DNA of 28,459 nucleotides from NCBI GenBank assembly GCA_044237765.1, contig JBIIEQ010000044.1:1-28459 (forward strand). The letters run 5' to 3'. This stretch comes from UBA6136 sp044237765 (GTDB lineage: Bacteria > Pseudomonadota > Gammaproteobacteria > Methylococcales > Methylococcaceae). Under the pieces are notes generated by a model. It was not told the DNA's origin, did not search any database, and saw nothing but the letters and a program-made list of their open reading frames with translations. How positions within the stretch are numbered: the stretch's first letter is position 1; every line of letters begins with the position of its first letter. This document shows, one piece after another, positions 16,644 to 25,150 of the stretch. Made by a program: the position numbers and the translations under genes.

Positions 16644-16922
16644 TCAGTAGCAACCACAGCCACCGCCCCCGCCGGAGGCTGATCCACCCGATGCCGACTC
16701 CCTGGAACCATAAATGTGTTCACGCAAGCCTGCTTGCACCGGGAAGGGTTGCAGCGACATATGGGGTTTGGCCAAGGTACCCCGCTCCCAGGGTTTCACT
16801 TCGGCACATCCCGCCAAATACCCGACCAGAAAAAGGAGTATGCCTATCAATGAGGGCCTACAACGCAGCATGGATAACTTTTTCCATTGCCATACAGGCT
16901 GCTGATTCATTCGGGAAAACAT
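16644..16922 (-). CDS. DUF4266 small lipoprotein
   Basis: The product has 92 residues from ATG 16922; starts at 16910 or 16871 (MLRCRPSLIG) are also possible, and the last gives the most compact lipoprotein signal. The lipobox is LAGC (C39). The conserved body VKPWERGTLAKPHM and REHIYGSRESASGG is characteristic of DUF4266. The chain ends in a glycine run and CGCY, two cysteines that could bind metal or exchange disulfides with the adjacent TlpA-like protein. Genes of this family commonly sit with DUF3570, thioredoxin and ApbE genes, as here. It is separated from the next gene by only 3 nt. Location: membrane-anchored, facing the periplasm. Confidence 0.82.
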   Translation of the reverse strand: MFSRMNQQPVWQWKKLSMLRCRPSLIGILLFLVGYLAGCAEVKPWERGTLAKPHMSLQPFPVQAGLREHIYGSRESASGGSASGGGGGCGCY

Positions 16923-16948
16923 GCGGACAACCAGACACTTGAAAATCC

Positions 16949-17452
16949 CTATTTCTCTTCCAGTAGGGAGTTTACTTGCTCAAGCAATTGGGAAGCCTCC
17001 GAGGGTTTGAAACCGAGATGGACGTGCCTGATCACTCCCTTGCGATCAATCAGGTAAGAGGACGGCATGGCCTTCACGCCAAACCCTTGCGGGCATTCGC
17101 CACTGGCGTCGGCCATCACTGCAAACTTGGCGGGCGTCTTTTCCAGAAACACCTTCGCCTCGGCCGGTTCCTCGTCCAGATTGACCCCGACAATTTCAAG
17201 ACCCTTGGCCTGCAAATCCCCGTGCATCTTGTTCATAAAGGGAAAGGACTGAGCACAGGGGCCGCACCATGATGCCCAGAAGTCCACATAGACAACCTTG
17301 CCTTTGTACTGCGCCAGGTCTTTTGTGACCGTGCCGTCCAGCTTGGACAGCTTGCAATTGGGTGCCGCCGCGCCTGGCTGAATGTCGGCGGCCTGTGCCA
17401 CACCCTGAACTAGTATCAGAGCAGCAAACAGTTTGAGAATATGTGTATTCAT
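16949..17452 (-). CDS. TlpA/ResA-like periplasmic thioredoxin
   Basis: The 167-residue product starts at ATG 17452 (MNTHILKLFAALIL); an in-frame TTG at 17473 overlaps the preceding stop and is less likely. The signal peptide ends near AQA (about residue 21). The active site is WCGPC at 62-66 within VYVDFWASWCGPCAQSFPFMN. Later blocks include the MPSSYLIDRKG cis-Pro loop and RHVHLGF. The redox-active cysteine pair suggests disulfide reduction in the periplasm, for instance of the Cys-containing DUF4266 lipoprotein or of apocytochromes. It sits between the two-domain secreted protein and the DUF4266 gene, with 26 bp to the latter. Confidence 0.88.
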   Translation of the reverse strand: MNTHILKLFAALILVQGVAQAADIQPGAAAPNCKLSKLDGTVTKDLAQYKGKVVYVDFWASWCGPCAQSFPFMNKMHGDLQAKGLEIVGVNLDEEPAEAKVFLEKTPAKFAVMADASGECPQGFGVKAMPSSYLIDRKGVIRHVHLGFKPSEASQLLEQVNSLLEEK

Positions 17453-17469
17453 AAAAGCTCGAAATTCGG

Positions 17470-18381
17470 TCAAGGCAACGTCTTAAGGTTTTTCAGAACG
17501 GTGGCAGTGCCGTCCGATGAAAAACAATTGTGTTTAACAACAAAAGACACGTTACCTGTGGTACTTCCTGACTCACCCGCCTGCTTCATAACATCAAGAT
17601 AATAGGTGCCATTCCCACCCTCCAGTACACCCCATTCGCTGGGCTGTTTTTTCTTGCTATCGGTAGCCACGACTTCCTGATCCGGGAAACCTTCCTTGCG
17701 AACCTTGAGTGCGAGATTGAATGGCTTGTTCAGACTGGCAAACTTGATCTGGAACTTGTAGTCACTGGTTTCCAAACCCTTTTTGGTCGAATCACATTCA
17801 AGTTTCCAGCCTTTTACCGTCGCCAGCTTGGACAGTGAACTGGAAAAACTCCTGTACTTGGCCGCGGGCGGGGGGGGAGGCGGGGGCGGTCCGCTGCAGG
17901 AAGAGAGTTTCTTGATATCCTCACCCGTATGGGCACCGTTCGATGCCAAACAGTGAGCGGTGATCTGATATTCCATGGTGCCATTCAAGGAGGTCTGACC
18001 TTCGCGCAGGACTTTATCGACCTTGACATTGTATTTGCCGGGCCCGGCCTTGAAGGTTATGGTCGGTGATGCAATACCACTGCCATTTTGCCGGGCCACG
18101 GTAGACTGACTCACACCATTTTTTGAAGCAGTCATCTGCACATTAAAGGGTCGGCTGGCCGTATTACCCTTGATATTGAATTGGTACATGGCCGCCTCGG
18201 GTCCCCCCTGATTAGCGTAGCAGGTGACCTCGTAACAAATGGCAGCGTTTGCTGCGGCAGGCAGCACATCCTTGGTATCGTCGGCAAAGGTAAAACCTGA
18301 CCCCAACAACGCGACCAATCCCAGCCAGGGACCGGACCCCAGGGACAATGGACTGGTTGTGTGTGACTTGTGTTGTTTCAT
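17470..18381 (-). CDS. secreted two-domain protein of unknown function (paralogue of the 192-1100 gene)
   Basis: The product has 303 residues from ATG 18381 (MKQHKSHTT); a GTG at 18399 would add six. A signal peptide precedes two modules of about 100 residues. Each has a Cys-bearing first strand (CYEVTCYANQ; WKLECDSTK) and a His-x-Cys last strand (QITAHCLAS; VVKHNCFSS), as in the paralogue. The linker is a proline run (PPPPPPPP) coded by a G/C-rich tract with eight consecutive G at 17870-17877 on the given strand. It lies immediately before the TlpA-like gene, within 20 bp, so it belongs to the same operon. Function is unknown; paired disulfide-bonded sandwiches are an inference. Confidence 0.75.
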   Translation of the reverse strand: MKQHKSHTTSPLSLGSGPWLGLVALLGSGFTFADDTKDVLPAAANAAICYEVTCYANQGGPEAAMYQFNIKGNTASRPFNVQMTASKNGVSQSTVARQNGSGIASPTITFKAGPGKYNVKVDKVLREGQTSLNGTMEYQITAHCLASNGAHTGEDIKKLSSCSGPPPPPPPPAAKYRSFSSSLSKLATVKGWKLECDSTKKGLETSDYKFQIKFASLNKPFNLALKVRKEGFPDQEVVATDSKKKQPSEWGVLEGGNGTYYLDVMKQAGESGSTTGNVSFVVKHNCFSSDGTATVLKNLKTLP

Positions 18382-18552
18382 CGTGGACTTGCTAATCACA
18401 GTTATAGGGTCTACTTGAGATCAATTCGGTTCTTCAATCCGCCCACCCACCATTTCTACTGCCACGCATAAGGCTGATTAGAAAGCTGGGGGCCGGGCAT
18501 GAGTGGATTCGGGGTTCAACTCGGACAAAGAACGCCAAGTCTGAGCAGGGGC

Positions 18553-19377
18553 CTACTCAATTCCCAAACGTAGCTCCGCCAGTGCACGAACCGATTCATC
18601 CGAATCACTCAGCGCCTGATTGTAGTAAGGAAGCGTATTTTCATCAACGACATCCATACCGTCGAGCGCAACCAGTCTGACGGAGGCATTCTCATCCGCC
18701 ATGGCGGCACTAAGTATCGGGAAACTCGCCTCCGCATCCAGCAAGGCCATCCCGTTGACCGCGGCCGCTCGCACGTCGCCATCCCGGTCCTTCAATGCAT
18801 CGGTGTAAGCAGACCGAAGCGTTCCCTCGTCGATCTTTTTGATGCGGCCAATTTGTTCCAGGGCACGAGCGCGTTGCTCGGGGTTACTGGAAAGAGTCAT
18901 TGCCAGCGCATCCTCGGGACTCAGGGTTTGCCCATCAGCGGATTGGGCTGCTGCCATCATGGACGCATACGAGGGCAATTTCTGGAACGTCGATGAAAGG
19001 ATCTTCACCCCCGCGAGCGCTCCATGACCCGTCTTGCCGGAAGCGGCCTCGTCATAGGAAAACGCCAGGTCCGCATCAGTGCCGAGCAGGCAGCGCAGCA
19101 GGGTTTCCAGCCCCTGCCCATGACAGGACATGCTCACCGGCTGATCTGGCGCATCCTGGTAGCGAATCGGTTTGCCTGCCTTGGCCGCCAGCGCATCGAT
19201 GACCTGAGCAATCGTTGCCCCGCGAGCATCCAGGGCAATGATGCCCGCCTTGTTGATATCGACCTCAACATGACCCGCCAATGGACTCACCGCCTTGGCC
19301 GGTTCGGCCTGACTGGCCAGAGCCACTTGAGCCCCACCCAGCATCAACGTCAACAACAATAAACGGTTCACAGACAT
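18553..19377 (-). CDS. exported HEAT-repeat protein with an STN-like N-terminal domain
   Basis: The protein has 274 residues with a signal peptide of about 21 residues (ending ALA/SQ). Residues about 35-110 (VDINKAGIIALDARGATIAQVIDALAAKAG…LLRCLLGTDADLAFSYD) resemble the short secretin/TonB N-terminal (STN) fold, with a Cys pair at CHGQ…LRC. Residues about 150-274 form HEAT-like helical repeats: DRDGDVRAAAVNGMALL, DENASVRLVALDGMDVV and DSDESVRALAELRL. Such repeats usually mediate protein contacts. The gene is first in the leftward cluster, 171 bp before the next start, and is preceded by a sigma-54-like promoter at 19447-19463. No enzymatic motif is seen. Confidence 0.75.
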   Translation of the reverse strand: MSVNRLLLLTLMLGGAQVALASQAEPAKAVSPLAGHVEVDINKAGIIALDARGATIAQVIDALAAKAGKPIRYQDAPDQPVSMSCHGQGLETLLRCLLGTDADLAFSYDEAASGKTGHGALAGVKILSSTFQKLPSYASMMAAAQSADGQTLSPEDALAMTLSSNPEQRARALEQIGRIKKIDEGTLRSAYTDALKDRDGDVRAAAVNGMALLDAEASFPILSAAMADENASVRLVALDGMDVVDENTLPYYNQALSDSDESVRALAELRLGIE

Positions 19378-19446
19378 GATTGATGAACATCCCGGAGTGA
19401 TCTATCGCCCGAACAACTGAGCACAGGCGTCAACGGTCGTCAGGAA

Positions 19447-19463
19447 TGCACTTATCATGCCCG
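19447..19463 (-). promoter_or_regulatory. sigma-54-like promoter of the HEAT/TlpA/DUF4266/DUF3570 cluster
   Basis: The minus strand reads CGGGCATGATAAGTGCA, keeping GG-N10-GC and sharing the 14-base core GGCATGATAAGTGC with the CorA-like A promoter. The predicted start is about 59 nt before ATG 19377, comparable with the two CorA-like leaders. Chance recurrence of a 14-mer in this window is very unlikely. Confidence 0.6.
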
Positions 19464-19522
19464 GAATAAATACAATATTTTTCAGTCAGTTATTTTTCAG
19501 CCCTCTACTTCCGAAGGCAAAA

Positions 19523-19540
19523 CTGCGGCATATGACACAC
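19523..19540. promoter_or_regulatory. degenerate copy of the palindromic operator
   Basis: CTGCGGCATATGACACAC matches the 18-bp palindrome at 13 of 18 positions. Its centre (19531.5) is 71 bp from the -24 GG, that is 61 plus one helical turn, so the face of the helix is preserved. On sequence alone this is weak. Confidence 0.3.
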
Positions 19541-19787
19541 CTGTCTGCGGTATTTGCCACACTCCGGCGTCCCAATCGCTCACTAAATCCAACACGGCAT
19601 GTTACCCCGCCAGCAGATCGTCTCGCCCAATATCTGGAACTTCAGAGTCAAATTATGCTCGTTCGACACCGTCTGCCACGTGGGGCAAAATGCGTCCCCA
19701 GTCAGGCCCAGTCATCAGCCCTCACCGGGCATCGATGTGGCATAGCCTGCAATACACCCAACCGGACAACAGATCTGAGGAGTCATC

Positions 19788-22700
19788 ATGACGCGATATG
19801 TTTATGCCTTCAGCGAAGGGGATGGAAAGAACAAGCGCCTGCTGGGGGGCAAAGGGGCCAACCTCTGCGAGATGACTCAAATCGGCCTGAATGTGCCGCC
19901 CGGCTTCGTCATCACCACCGAAGCGTGTCTGGAATACCTGGAAACCCAGGCCTTGCCGCCGGAGCTGATGGAGCAGGTGCTGCGCAACATCCAGGCGCTG
20001 GAACTGAAAACCGGCAAGGAATTCGGCGGCGAAGCCAATCCGCTGCTGGTCTCGGTGCGTTCGGGCTCCGCGCTGTCCATGCCCGGCATGATGGACACCA
20101 TTCTCAATCTGGGCCTCAACCAGACCACCTTGCGCGGCCTCATCAAGATGACCGGCAATGTCCGCTTCGGTTACGACGCCTACCGTCGTTTCATCCAGCT
20201 GTTCGGCAAGGTGGCGCTGGGCGTCAAGGAAGAACACTTCGATACCGAATTTGAAGCGGTCAAGCGCGCCGCCGGCGTGAAGGCCGACATCGCGCTGGAT
20301 GCCGAACATATGCGCGATGCCTGTGAGCGTTTCCTGGCGGTCGTGCTGCGGGAAACCGGCAAGCCGTTCCCGGAAGACGTCTATCAGCAGCTGGAAATCA
20401 GCATCCGAGCCGTCTTCAACTCCTGGATGGGCAAGCGGGCGGTCGATTATCGGCGCGAGTTCCACATCACGCCGGACATGGCCAATGGCACGGCGGTCAA
20501 TGTCGTCACCATGGTCTTCGGCAACATGGGCAACGATTGCGCCACCGGCGTCGGTTTCACCCGCAATCCGGGCACCGGCGAAAACGAAATGTATGGCGAG
20601 TACCTGGTCAATGCCCAGGGCGAGGACGTGGTGGCCGGCATCCGGACGCCCAAACCCGTATCGGAAATGGCCCATGAAATGCCGGAGCTTTACCGCCAGC
20701 TGGTGGAACTCCGCAACAAGCTGGAGTCGCATTACCGCGAGGTTCAGGACTACGAATACACCATCGAAAAAGGCGTGCTTTATTGCCTGCAGACCCGCAA
20801 TGGCAAGATGAATGCGACGGCGATGGTGAGAACCTCCGTCGAAATGTATGGCGAAGGACTCATCACCAAGGATCAGGCCCTCTTGCGGGTCGACCCGGCG
20901 CTGCTGGAGCAGCTGCTGCACCCGCGGCTGGATCCGCACCATAACCAGGTATCGCTGGCACAAGGCCTGCCCGCCTCCCCGGGTGCCGCCAGTGGTCGCT
21001 GCGTATTCGATGCCGATCAGGCGGAAATGCTGGGCCGCGCCGGCGAGAAGGTCATTCTGGTCCGCGAGGAAACCAAACCCGAGGATATCCACGGCTTCTT
21101 CGCTTCCCAGGGCATTCTCACCAGCCGTGGCGGCAAAACCTCCCACGCGGCGGTGGTCGCACGCGGCATGGGCAAGGCCTGCGTCGCGGGTGCCGAGGGC
21201 ATCGAAGTGGACAGCCGCGCCCGCACCGCCAAGATCGGCGACATCACCCTGCGTGAAGGCGATGTCATTACCATCGACGGTTCCAATGGTTACGTTTATC
21301 TGGGTGAAATCCCCACCCTGCCCCCGGAATTTTCCGATGAACTGAACGTCCTGTTGAGCTGGGCCGATGAGAAAGCCCAGCTCAAGGTCATGGCCAATGG
21401 CGACACGCCGGACATGGCCCGCGTCGCCGTGAAGTATGGCGCCCGGGGCATCGGTCTCTGTCGCACGGAGCGCATGTTCAATGCCAGCGAGCGGTTGCCG
21501 GTCGTGGTGGAAATGATCATGGCCCGGACTGTCGAAGAACGGCAGACCGCCCTCGACAAGCTCCTCCCCATGCAGCGTCACGATTTCGAGGAGATGTTCC
21601 GGATTGTCGCGCCCAATCCCGTGACGATCCGGCTGCTCGACCCACCGATGCACGAGTTCCTGCCCAACGAATCGCAATTGCTGGACGAGATTGAAGCGCT
21701 CAAGGAATACCGTCTTGTGGTTAAGGGACGGACGGCCGCGCTGACGGCGATGAACGCACTGGGCCAGACACAAGGGGGTGATGCGTCGGTCAACGAAGAC
21801 CACGTCAACAGCATCATCGCCAAAAAGGAACTGATGCTGAAGAAGGTACGTGACCTGCATGAGGTCAACCCGATGCTTGGCCATCGCGGCGTGCGGCTGG
21901 GGATTACCTACCCGGAAATCTACGAGATGCAGATTCGCGCCATTCTTGAAGCCGAGGCCGGCTGCCTCAAGGCCGGCATCCCGGTCTGCCCGGAAATCAT
22001 GGTGCCGCAGGTCATCACGGTTCAGGAACTCAAGCGGGTCCGGGCCAGTGTCGACAAGGTGCGCGCCGAGGTCGAGGCTCACTACGGCATTCACCTGACC
22101 TTCAAGTTCGGCACGATGATCGAAACCGTCCGTGCCTGTACCCGTGCCGGTGATCTGGCGCAACTGGCCGAGTTTTTCTCCTTCGGGACCAATGACCTCA
22201 CGCAGGCGGCCTATTCCTTCTCGCGCGAGGACGCCGAGAACAAGTTCCTGCCGCTCTACACGGAAACCGGCATCCTGCATGACAATCCTTTCGAAACCCT
22301 GGACATCAAGGGTGTCGGCGTCCTGATGCAAATGAGCGTGGATCTCGGCCGCGCCACCAACCCGAACCTCAAGGTCGGCATCTGCGGCGAGCAGGGCGGG
22401 GACCCCAACTCGATCCGCTTCTGCCATGAGGTCGGCATCAACTATGTGTCCTGCTCTCCGCACCGGGTCCCGGTGGCCCGACTGGCTGCAGCCCAGGCCT
22501 TGATTCTCGCTCGCGGCGCTGTCCCGAATGCGGCAGTGGCCTCACCAAAACCACAGGCGCCGGTCTATCCCCCGGCCCAGCCCGCCATCGCGCCACCGAC
22601 TCCGCTCACACCACCCCCACAGACCGTCCAGCCGGCATCGACAATCGAAGCCCCTGCGCCTCAGCCAGCGATTCCGCAAGTAGCCATCAAGATCTTGGCC

Positions 22701-23486
22701 AGTGAGCCGCCAGCAACCCCAAGGACCCGGGTTCAGTCCTACATCGAAGAAACCCTACAGCCTGTGAACGCGCCAGCGCCAGCACCCGCTCCTCCAGCTC
22801 CGAGTGAGCCTGCGGTGACTGCAGCACCCTCCCTGGCCGTAACACCGGACCCGGTAACCACCCCTGAAGAACCGCCCTCCCCTCGGGAAACCCGAGTGGA
22901 GGCGGCGATCCGTGCGCTGTCGGAAGCCGCTCCGGAGGTCACCCCCGCCGCGGCCCCGGAGATGCAACCGGCTTACATCCCGGAGCCAGAGCCGTTCCAG
23001 CCGGCCCCCATCTCCGAGACCACACCTGTCATGGAAGCCACTCCGGCACCAGCACCAGCCCCGGCACCAGCCCCGGCAGCACCAACACCCAGCGTGGCCG
23101 CTCCATCGCCCAGCGTGGCGCCCCCCCCTGCCCAGGCAGAAAAACCAAAAGGCGGCTTCCTGTCCAGAGCATTCAAAGCCATCAAGGATATCGACAACAC
23201 GAAAGCCGCTTCAGAGCCGGTCGAATCTCCGCGCGTCGAGCAGGTCATGAAAACTCTGGAGGAAACACCTCCACTAACACCCGTCGCACCGCCACCCGAA
23301 TCGGTCAATCCCGTTTTCGAACCTGAACCCGCCCAGCCGACTGCCGCTCAGGTGGCGCCCGAGGTGAGATCAGCCCCGGCAACCCAACCCACTCCCGAGC
23401 CACAGCCCAAGCCTGCAGAAAAACCAAAAGGCGGCTTCCTGTCCAGAGCATTGAAAGCCATGAAGGATATCGATAAGCCGTCATAG
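19788..23486 (+). CDS. ppdK: pyruvate, phosphate dikinase with a long repetitive C-terminal extension
   Basis: The enzyme interconverts pyruvate + ATP + Pi and PEP + AMP + PPi. The start is ATG 19788, five bases after AGGAG. The nucleotide-binding domain (1 to about 340, GGKGANLCEMTQIGLNVPPGF) is followed by the phosphohistidine domain (GGKTSHAAVVARGMGKAC, catalytic H453) and the PEP/pyruvate barrel (GLCRTERMF, NPMLGHRG, GICGEQGGDP with C866). The core ends near residue 905 (SPHRVPVARLAAAQAL). The total of 1232 residues is about 330 more than usual: residues 906-1232 are Pro/Ala-rich with helical islands (TRVQSYIEETL, TRVEAAIRALSEA, PRVEQVMKTLEE) and two near-identical KPKGGFLSRA(F/L)KA(I/M)KDID motifs at 1118-1137 and 1211-1230. 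The core looks intact. The gene heads a rightward operon. Confidence 0.93.
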   Translation: MTRYVYAFSEGDGKNKRLLGGKGANLCEMTQIGLNVPPGFVITTEACLEYLETQALPPELMEQVLRNIQALELKTGKEFGGEANPLLVSVRSGSALSMPGMMDTILNLGLNQTTLRGLIKMTGNVRFGYDAYRRFIQLFGKVALGVKEEHFDTEFEAVKRAAGVKADIALDAEHMRDACERFLAVVLRETGKPFPEDVYQQLEISIRAVFNSWMGKRAVDYRREFHITPDMANGTAVNVVTMVFGNMGNDCATGVGFTRNPGTGENEMYGEYLVNAQGEDVVAGIRTPKPVSEMAHEMPELYRQLVELRNKLESHYREVQDYEYTIEKGVLYCLQTRNGKMNATAMVRTSVEMYGEGLITKDQALLRVDPALLEQLLHPRLDPHHNQVSLAQGLPASPGAASGRCVFDADQAEMLGRAGEKVILVREETKPEDIHGFFASQGILTSRGGKTSHAAVVARGMGKACVAGAEGIEVDSRARTAKIGDITLREGDVITIDGSNGYVYLGEIPTLPPEFSDELNVLLSWADEKAQLKVMANGDTPDMARVAVKYGARGIGLCRTERMFNASERLPVVVEMIMARTVEERQTALDKLLPMQRHDFEEMFRIVAPNPVTIRLLDPPMHEFLPNESQLLDEIEALKEYRLVVKGRTAALTAMNALGQTQGGDASVNEDHVNSIIAKKELMLKKVRDLHEVNPMLGHRGVRLGITYPEIYEMQIRAILEAEAGCLKAGIPVCPEIMVPQVITVQELKRVRASVDKVRAEVEAHYGIHLTFKFGTMIETVRACTRAGDLAQLAEFFSFGTNDLTQAAYSFSREDAENKFLPLYTETGILHDNPFETLDIKGVGVLMQMSVDLGRATNPNLKVGICGEQGGDPNSIRFCHEVGINYVSCSPHRVPVARLAAAQALILARGAVPNAAVASPKPQAPVYPPAQPAIAPPTPLTPPPQTVQPASTIEAPAPQPAIPQVAIKILASEPPATPRTRVQSYIEETLQPVNAPAPAPAPPAPSEPAVTAAPSLAVTPDPVTTPEEPPSPRETRVEAAIRALSEAAPEVTPAAAPEMQPAYIPEPEPFQPAPISETTPVMEATPAPAPAPAPAPAAPTPSVAAPSPSVAPPPAQAEKPKGGFLSRAFKAIKDIDNTKAASEPVESPRVEQVMKTLEETPPLTPVAPPPESVNPVFEPEPAQPTAAQVAPEVRSAPATQPTPEPQPKPAEKPKGGFLSRALKAMKDIDKPS
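23139..23477 (+). repeat. two-copy 60-bp repeat in the ppdK extension
   Basis: The bases encoding EKPKGGFLSRA… at 23139-23198 recur at 23418-23477 with only a few changes, 279 bp apart and in frame. The second copy forms the extreme C-terminus of the protein. A recent intragenic duplication is likely. Confidence 0.85.
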
Positions 23487-23492
23487 GCATTC

Positions 23493-23993
23493 ATGACCTT
23501 TCAGCGACTCAGCATTGTTGTGGCGATGGCCATTTTGGCCATCGCTGCTCCCATGGCTAACCAGGCAAAACCATCCTCGCCCCCCGCTCGGACGGCGCCT
23601 ACACTGGAACAAGACAGACACCGCCTGATTGAGACCAACCTCGCTCTGAGCGCCGATGAGGCCCGGCAATTCTGGCCCATCTACGATCGGTTTGCGGAAG
23701 ACCTCCAAAAGTGGCGGGAACGTCGACGTCACCATTTCGGGCTTTTTGGCGAGAACTACGACAACCTCAGCGAGGACGAAGCTCGACAGTTCATCGAGGA
23801 GGGACTGACGCTGGAAGAGCAGCGCCAGAGATTGCTCAGAGAACACCTCAAGCGGGTCGGCCATGTTCTCCCAGCTTACAAACTGGCGCTCTACTCGCAA
23901 ATCGAATTCAAGATTCACGCCTTCGTCGAAGCCGGCATTGCCGAGCACATTCCCCTGCTGGACGATACGGCCACAACAGCCAATCCGCGTTGA
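23493..23993 (+). CDS. small exported helical protein, CpxP/Spy-like in character
   Basis: The 166-residue product begins 6 bp after the ppdK stop and has a signal peptide (IVVAMAILAIAAPMANQA). The remainder is charged and helical: LSADEARQFWPIYDRFAEDLQKW, LSEDEARQFIEEGLTLEEQRQRLLREHLKRV and LPAYKLALYSQIEFKIHAF. The pattern of an LS.DEA.QFWPIY start and a QIE.KI end is familiar from conserved hypothetical proteins of proteobacteria, and the composition resembles periplasmic LTXXQ/Spy chaperone-like proteins; I cannot assign the family firmly. It probably shares the ppdK transcript and overlaps the next gene. Confidence 0.72.
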   Translation: MTFQRLSIVVAMAILAIAAPMANQAKPSSPPARTAPTLEQDRHRLIETNLALSADEARQFWPIYDRFAEDLQKWRERRRHHFGLFGENYDNLSEDEARQFIEEGLTLEEQRQRLLREHLKRVGHVLPAYKLALYSQIEFKIHAFVEAGIAEHIPLLDDTATTANPR

Positions 23994-25105
23994 GTTCCGA
24001 CGTGTGTCGGTCTGTTACCAACGCATCACGCCCTCGGCGAGGCTGGTCTCGCATCACTTTGCTATTGATGTTGGTGCCTCTCTCAACAAGCGCCGGCACC
24101 TCATCCCAGAACAATGATCCTTTCGATATTTTTCGCGTACATGGCGAGCGTATGGCCGAGGACAGTTGGACTACTGGGGTCGATCAAGAGCCAGACCCAC
24201 ATGAACACTCTGCCGATTTCGATGCGTCGGCCACCTTCAAGGCTCATGCATTCAACAACACAAAGCAACATCTGGATTTGTTTCTGAAAGGCCGTTATCA
24301 ACGGTCCCGGGCACGGCAGCTGGAACCCGATGCCTGGCGGGCCCTGCCCAACATATCCAACCCCGGGACCGATCTCGCCAACTTTCCTGACAGTGCCTTT
24401 ACCTTGCCCCAAGGACGAGCCTATATCGAGCTGGCACCCTTCAGCTATTACGGCGGGTCAAGCATTCAGCCACAGGAATTTGCTACCGAATACCTGATCC
24501 GTTATGGCGCAACTGACGATATCGAACTTCGACTGTTTGGCAGTGGATACAACTGGGTGGGGGGGCAGGTCTCGGCATGGTCCTTCGCCCCACTCGGTTT
24601 TGACGTCAAGATCCAGTCCTGGTTGGAACGACCCGAGTATTTCCTGCCCGCCATGGGAGTCGAGATTTACGTTCAAACGGAGTGGCTGGGAAATACCGCC
24701 ACCAATGGAGGGACTCAGCCAGGGGTTTCATTCAACTTCGACCAATCATTGCCATGGGAAATTGACTTCGAGTACAACCTGGGTACCGCGCGTGTACAAG
24801 ACTTTCAAAGTGGAGAAAACGAGTGGGAATTCGGTTTCCAGTGGGCCTTCCAACGTGATTTCTTCGACAAGGATTTTGCTCTTTTCATTCATGGATACCA
24901 CGATACAACCCGGCGCCGTCGTATAACCTCGAGCACATCCCCTTCTCAGTTCGATGCCATTACAGACCTTTCGGAGGACGCTGTGGGCGGCGGATTCATC
25001 TGGACCGCAAATGACCGTTTGTCGATCTATGGACAGACCAGCGCTGGCTTGAATCAATTCAGCCCCTCACTGATCAGCTATGCTGGCTTTGCAGTAGCCT
25101 TCTGA
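23990..25105 (+). CDS. outer-membrane beta-barrel protein (phenol-degradation MetA-like/transporter family)
   Basis: The real start is TTG 23990, whose codon overlaps the previous TGA as TTGA, or GTG 24002; the longer frame upstream is out of phase with the 166-residue gene and is spurious. About 371 residues result. A signal sequence (RITLLLMLVPLSTSAG) is followed by amphipathic strands: ATEYLIRYGATDDIELRLFGSGYNW, FAPLGFDVKIQSW, WEFGFQWAFQRDF, DRLSIYGQTSAGLNQF, ending in YAGFAVAF with a terminal Phe as in outer-membrane barrels. The arrangement matches the family of putative MetA-pathway transporters. The substrate cannot be inferred. Confidence 0.7.
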   Translation: MSSDVCRSVTNASRPRRGWSRITLLLMLVPLSTSAGTSSQNNDPFDIFRVHGERMAEDSWTTGVDQEPDPHEHSADFDASATFKAHAFNNTKQHLDLFLKGRYQRSRARQLEPDAWRALPNISNPGTDLANFPDSAFTLPQGRAYIELAPFSYYGGSSIQPQEFATEYLIRYGATDDIELRLFGSGYNWVGGQVSAWSFAPLGFDVKIQSWLERPEYFLPAMGVEIYVQTEWLGNTATNGGTQPGVSFNFDQSLPWEIDFEYNLGTARVQDFQSGENEWEFGFQWAFQRDFFDKDFALFIHGYHDTTRRRRITSSTSPSQFDAITDLSEDAVGGGFIWTANDRLSIYGQTSAGLNQFSPSLISYAGFAVAF

Positions 25106-25150
25106 GGTTTATTCACCTGTCGATATTGACCGTTTGAATGAGCAACTCAT

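Larger units (their letters stand above)
19378..19787. other. 410-bp divergent intergenic region
   Basis: This region separates the leftward HEAT cluster from rightward ppdK. The left part holds a sigma-54-like promoter and a weak operator copy. Between them is a direct repeat TATTTTTCAG (19476-19485 and 19491-19500, 15-bp period) in AT-rich DNA, a plausible bend or IHF-type zone. In the ppdK-proximal half I see only the ribosome site AGGAG at about 19778-19782 and no convincing sigma-70 boxes. Confidence 0.5.

Noticed and set aside
19722..22463. 913-codon open frame on the minus strand across ppdK
   Set aside because: It is a complementary-strand shadow of the GC-rich, strongly conserved ppdK gene, with a His/Asp/Gly-rich composition typical of such frames.
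23711..23989. N-terminal 93 residues of the long frame ahead of the barrel protein
   Set aside because: They overlap the 166-residue exported protein in another frame and are Arg/Ser-rich; a proper signal sequence begins only after 23990.
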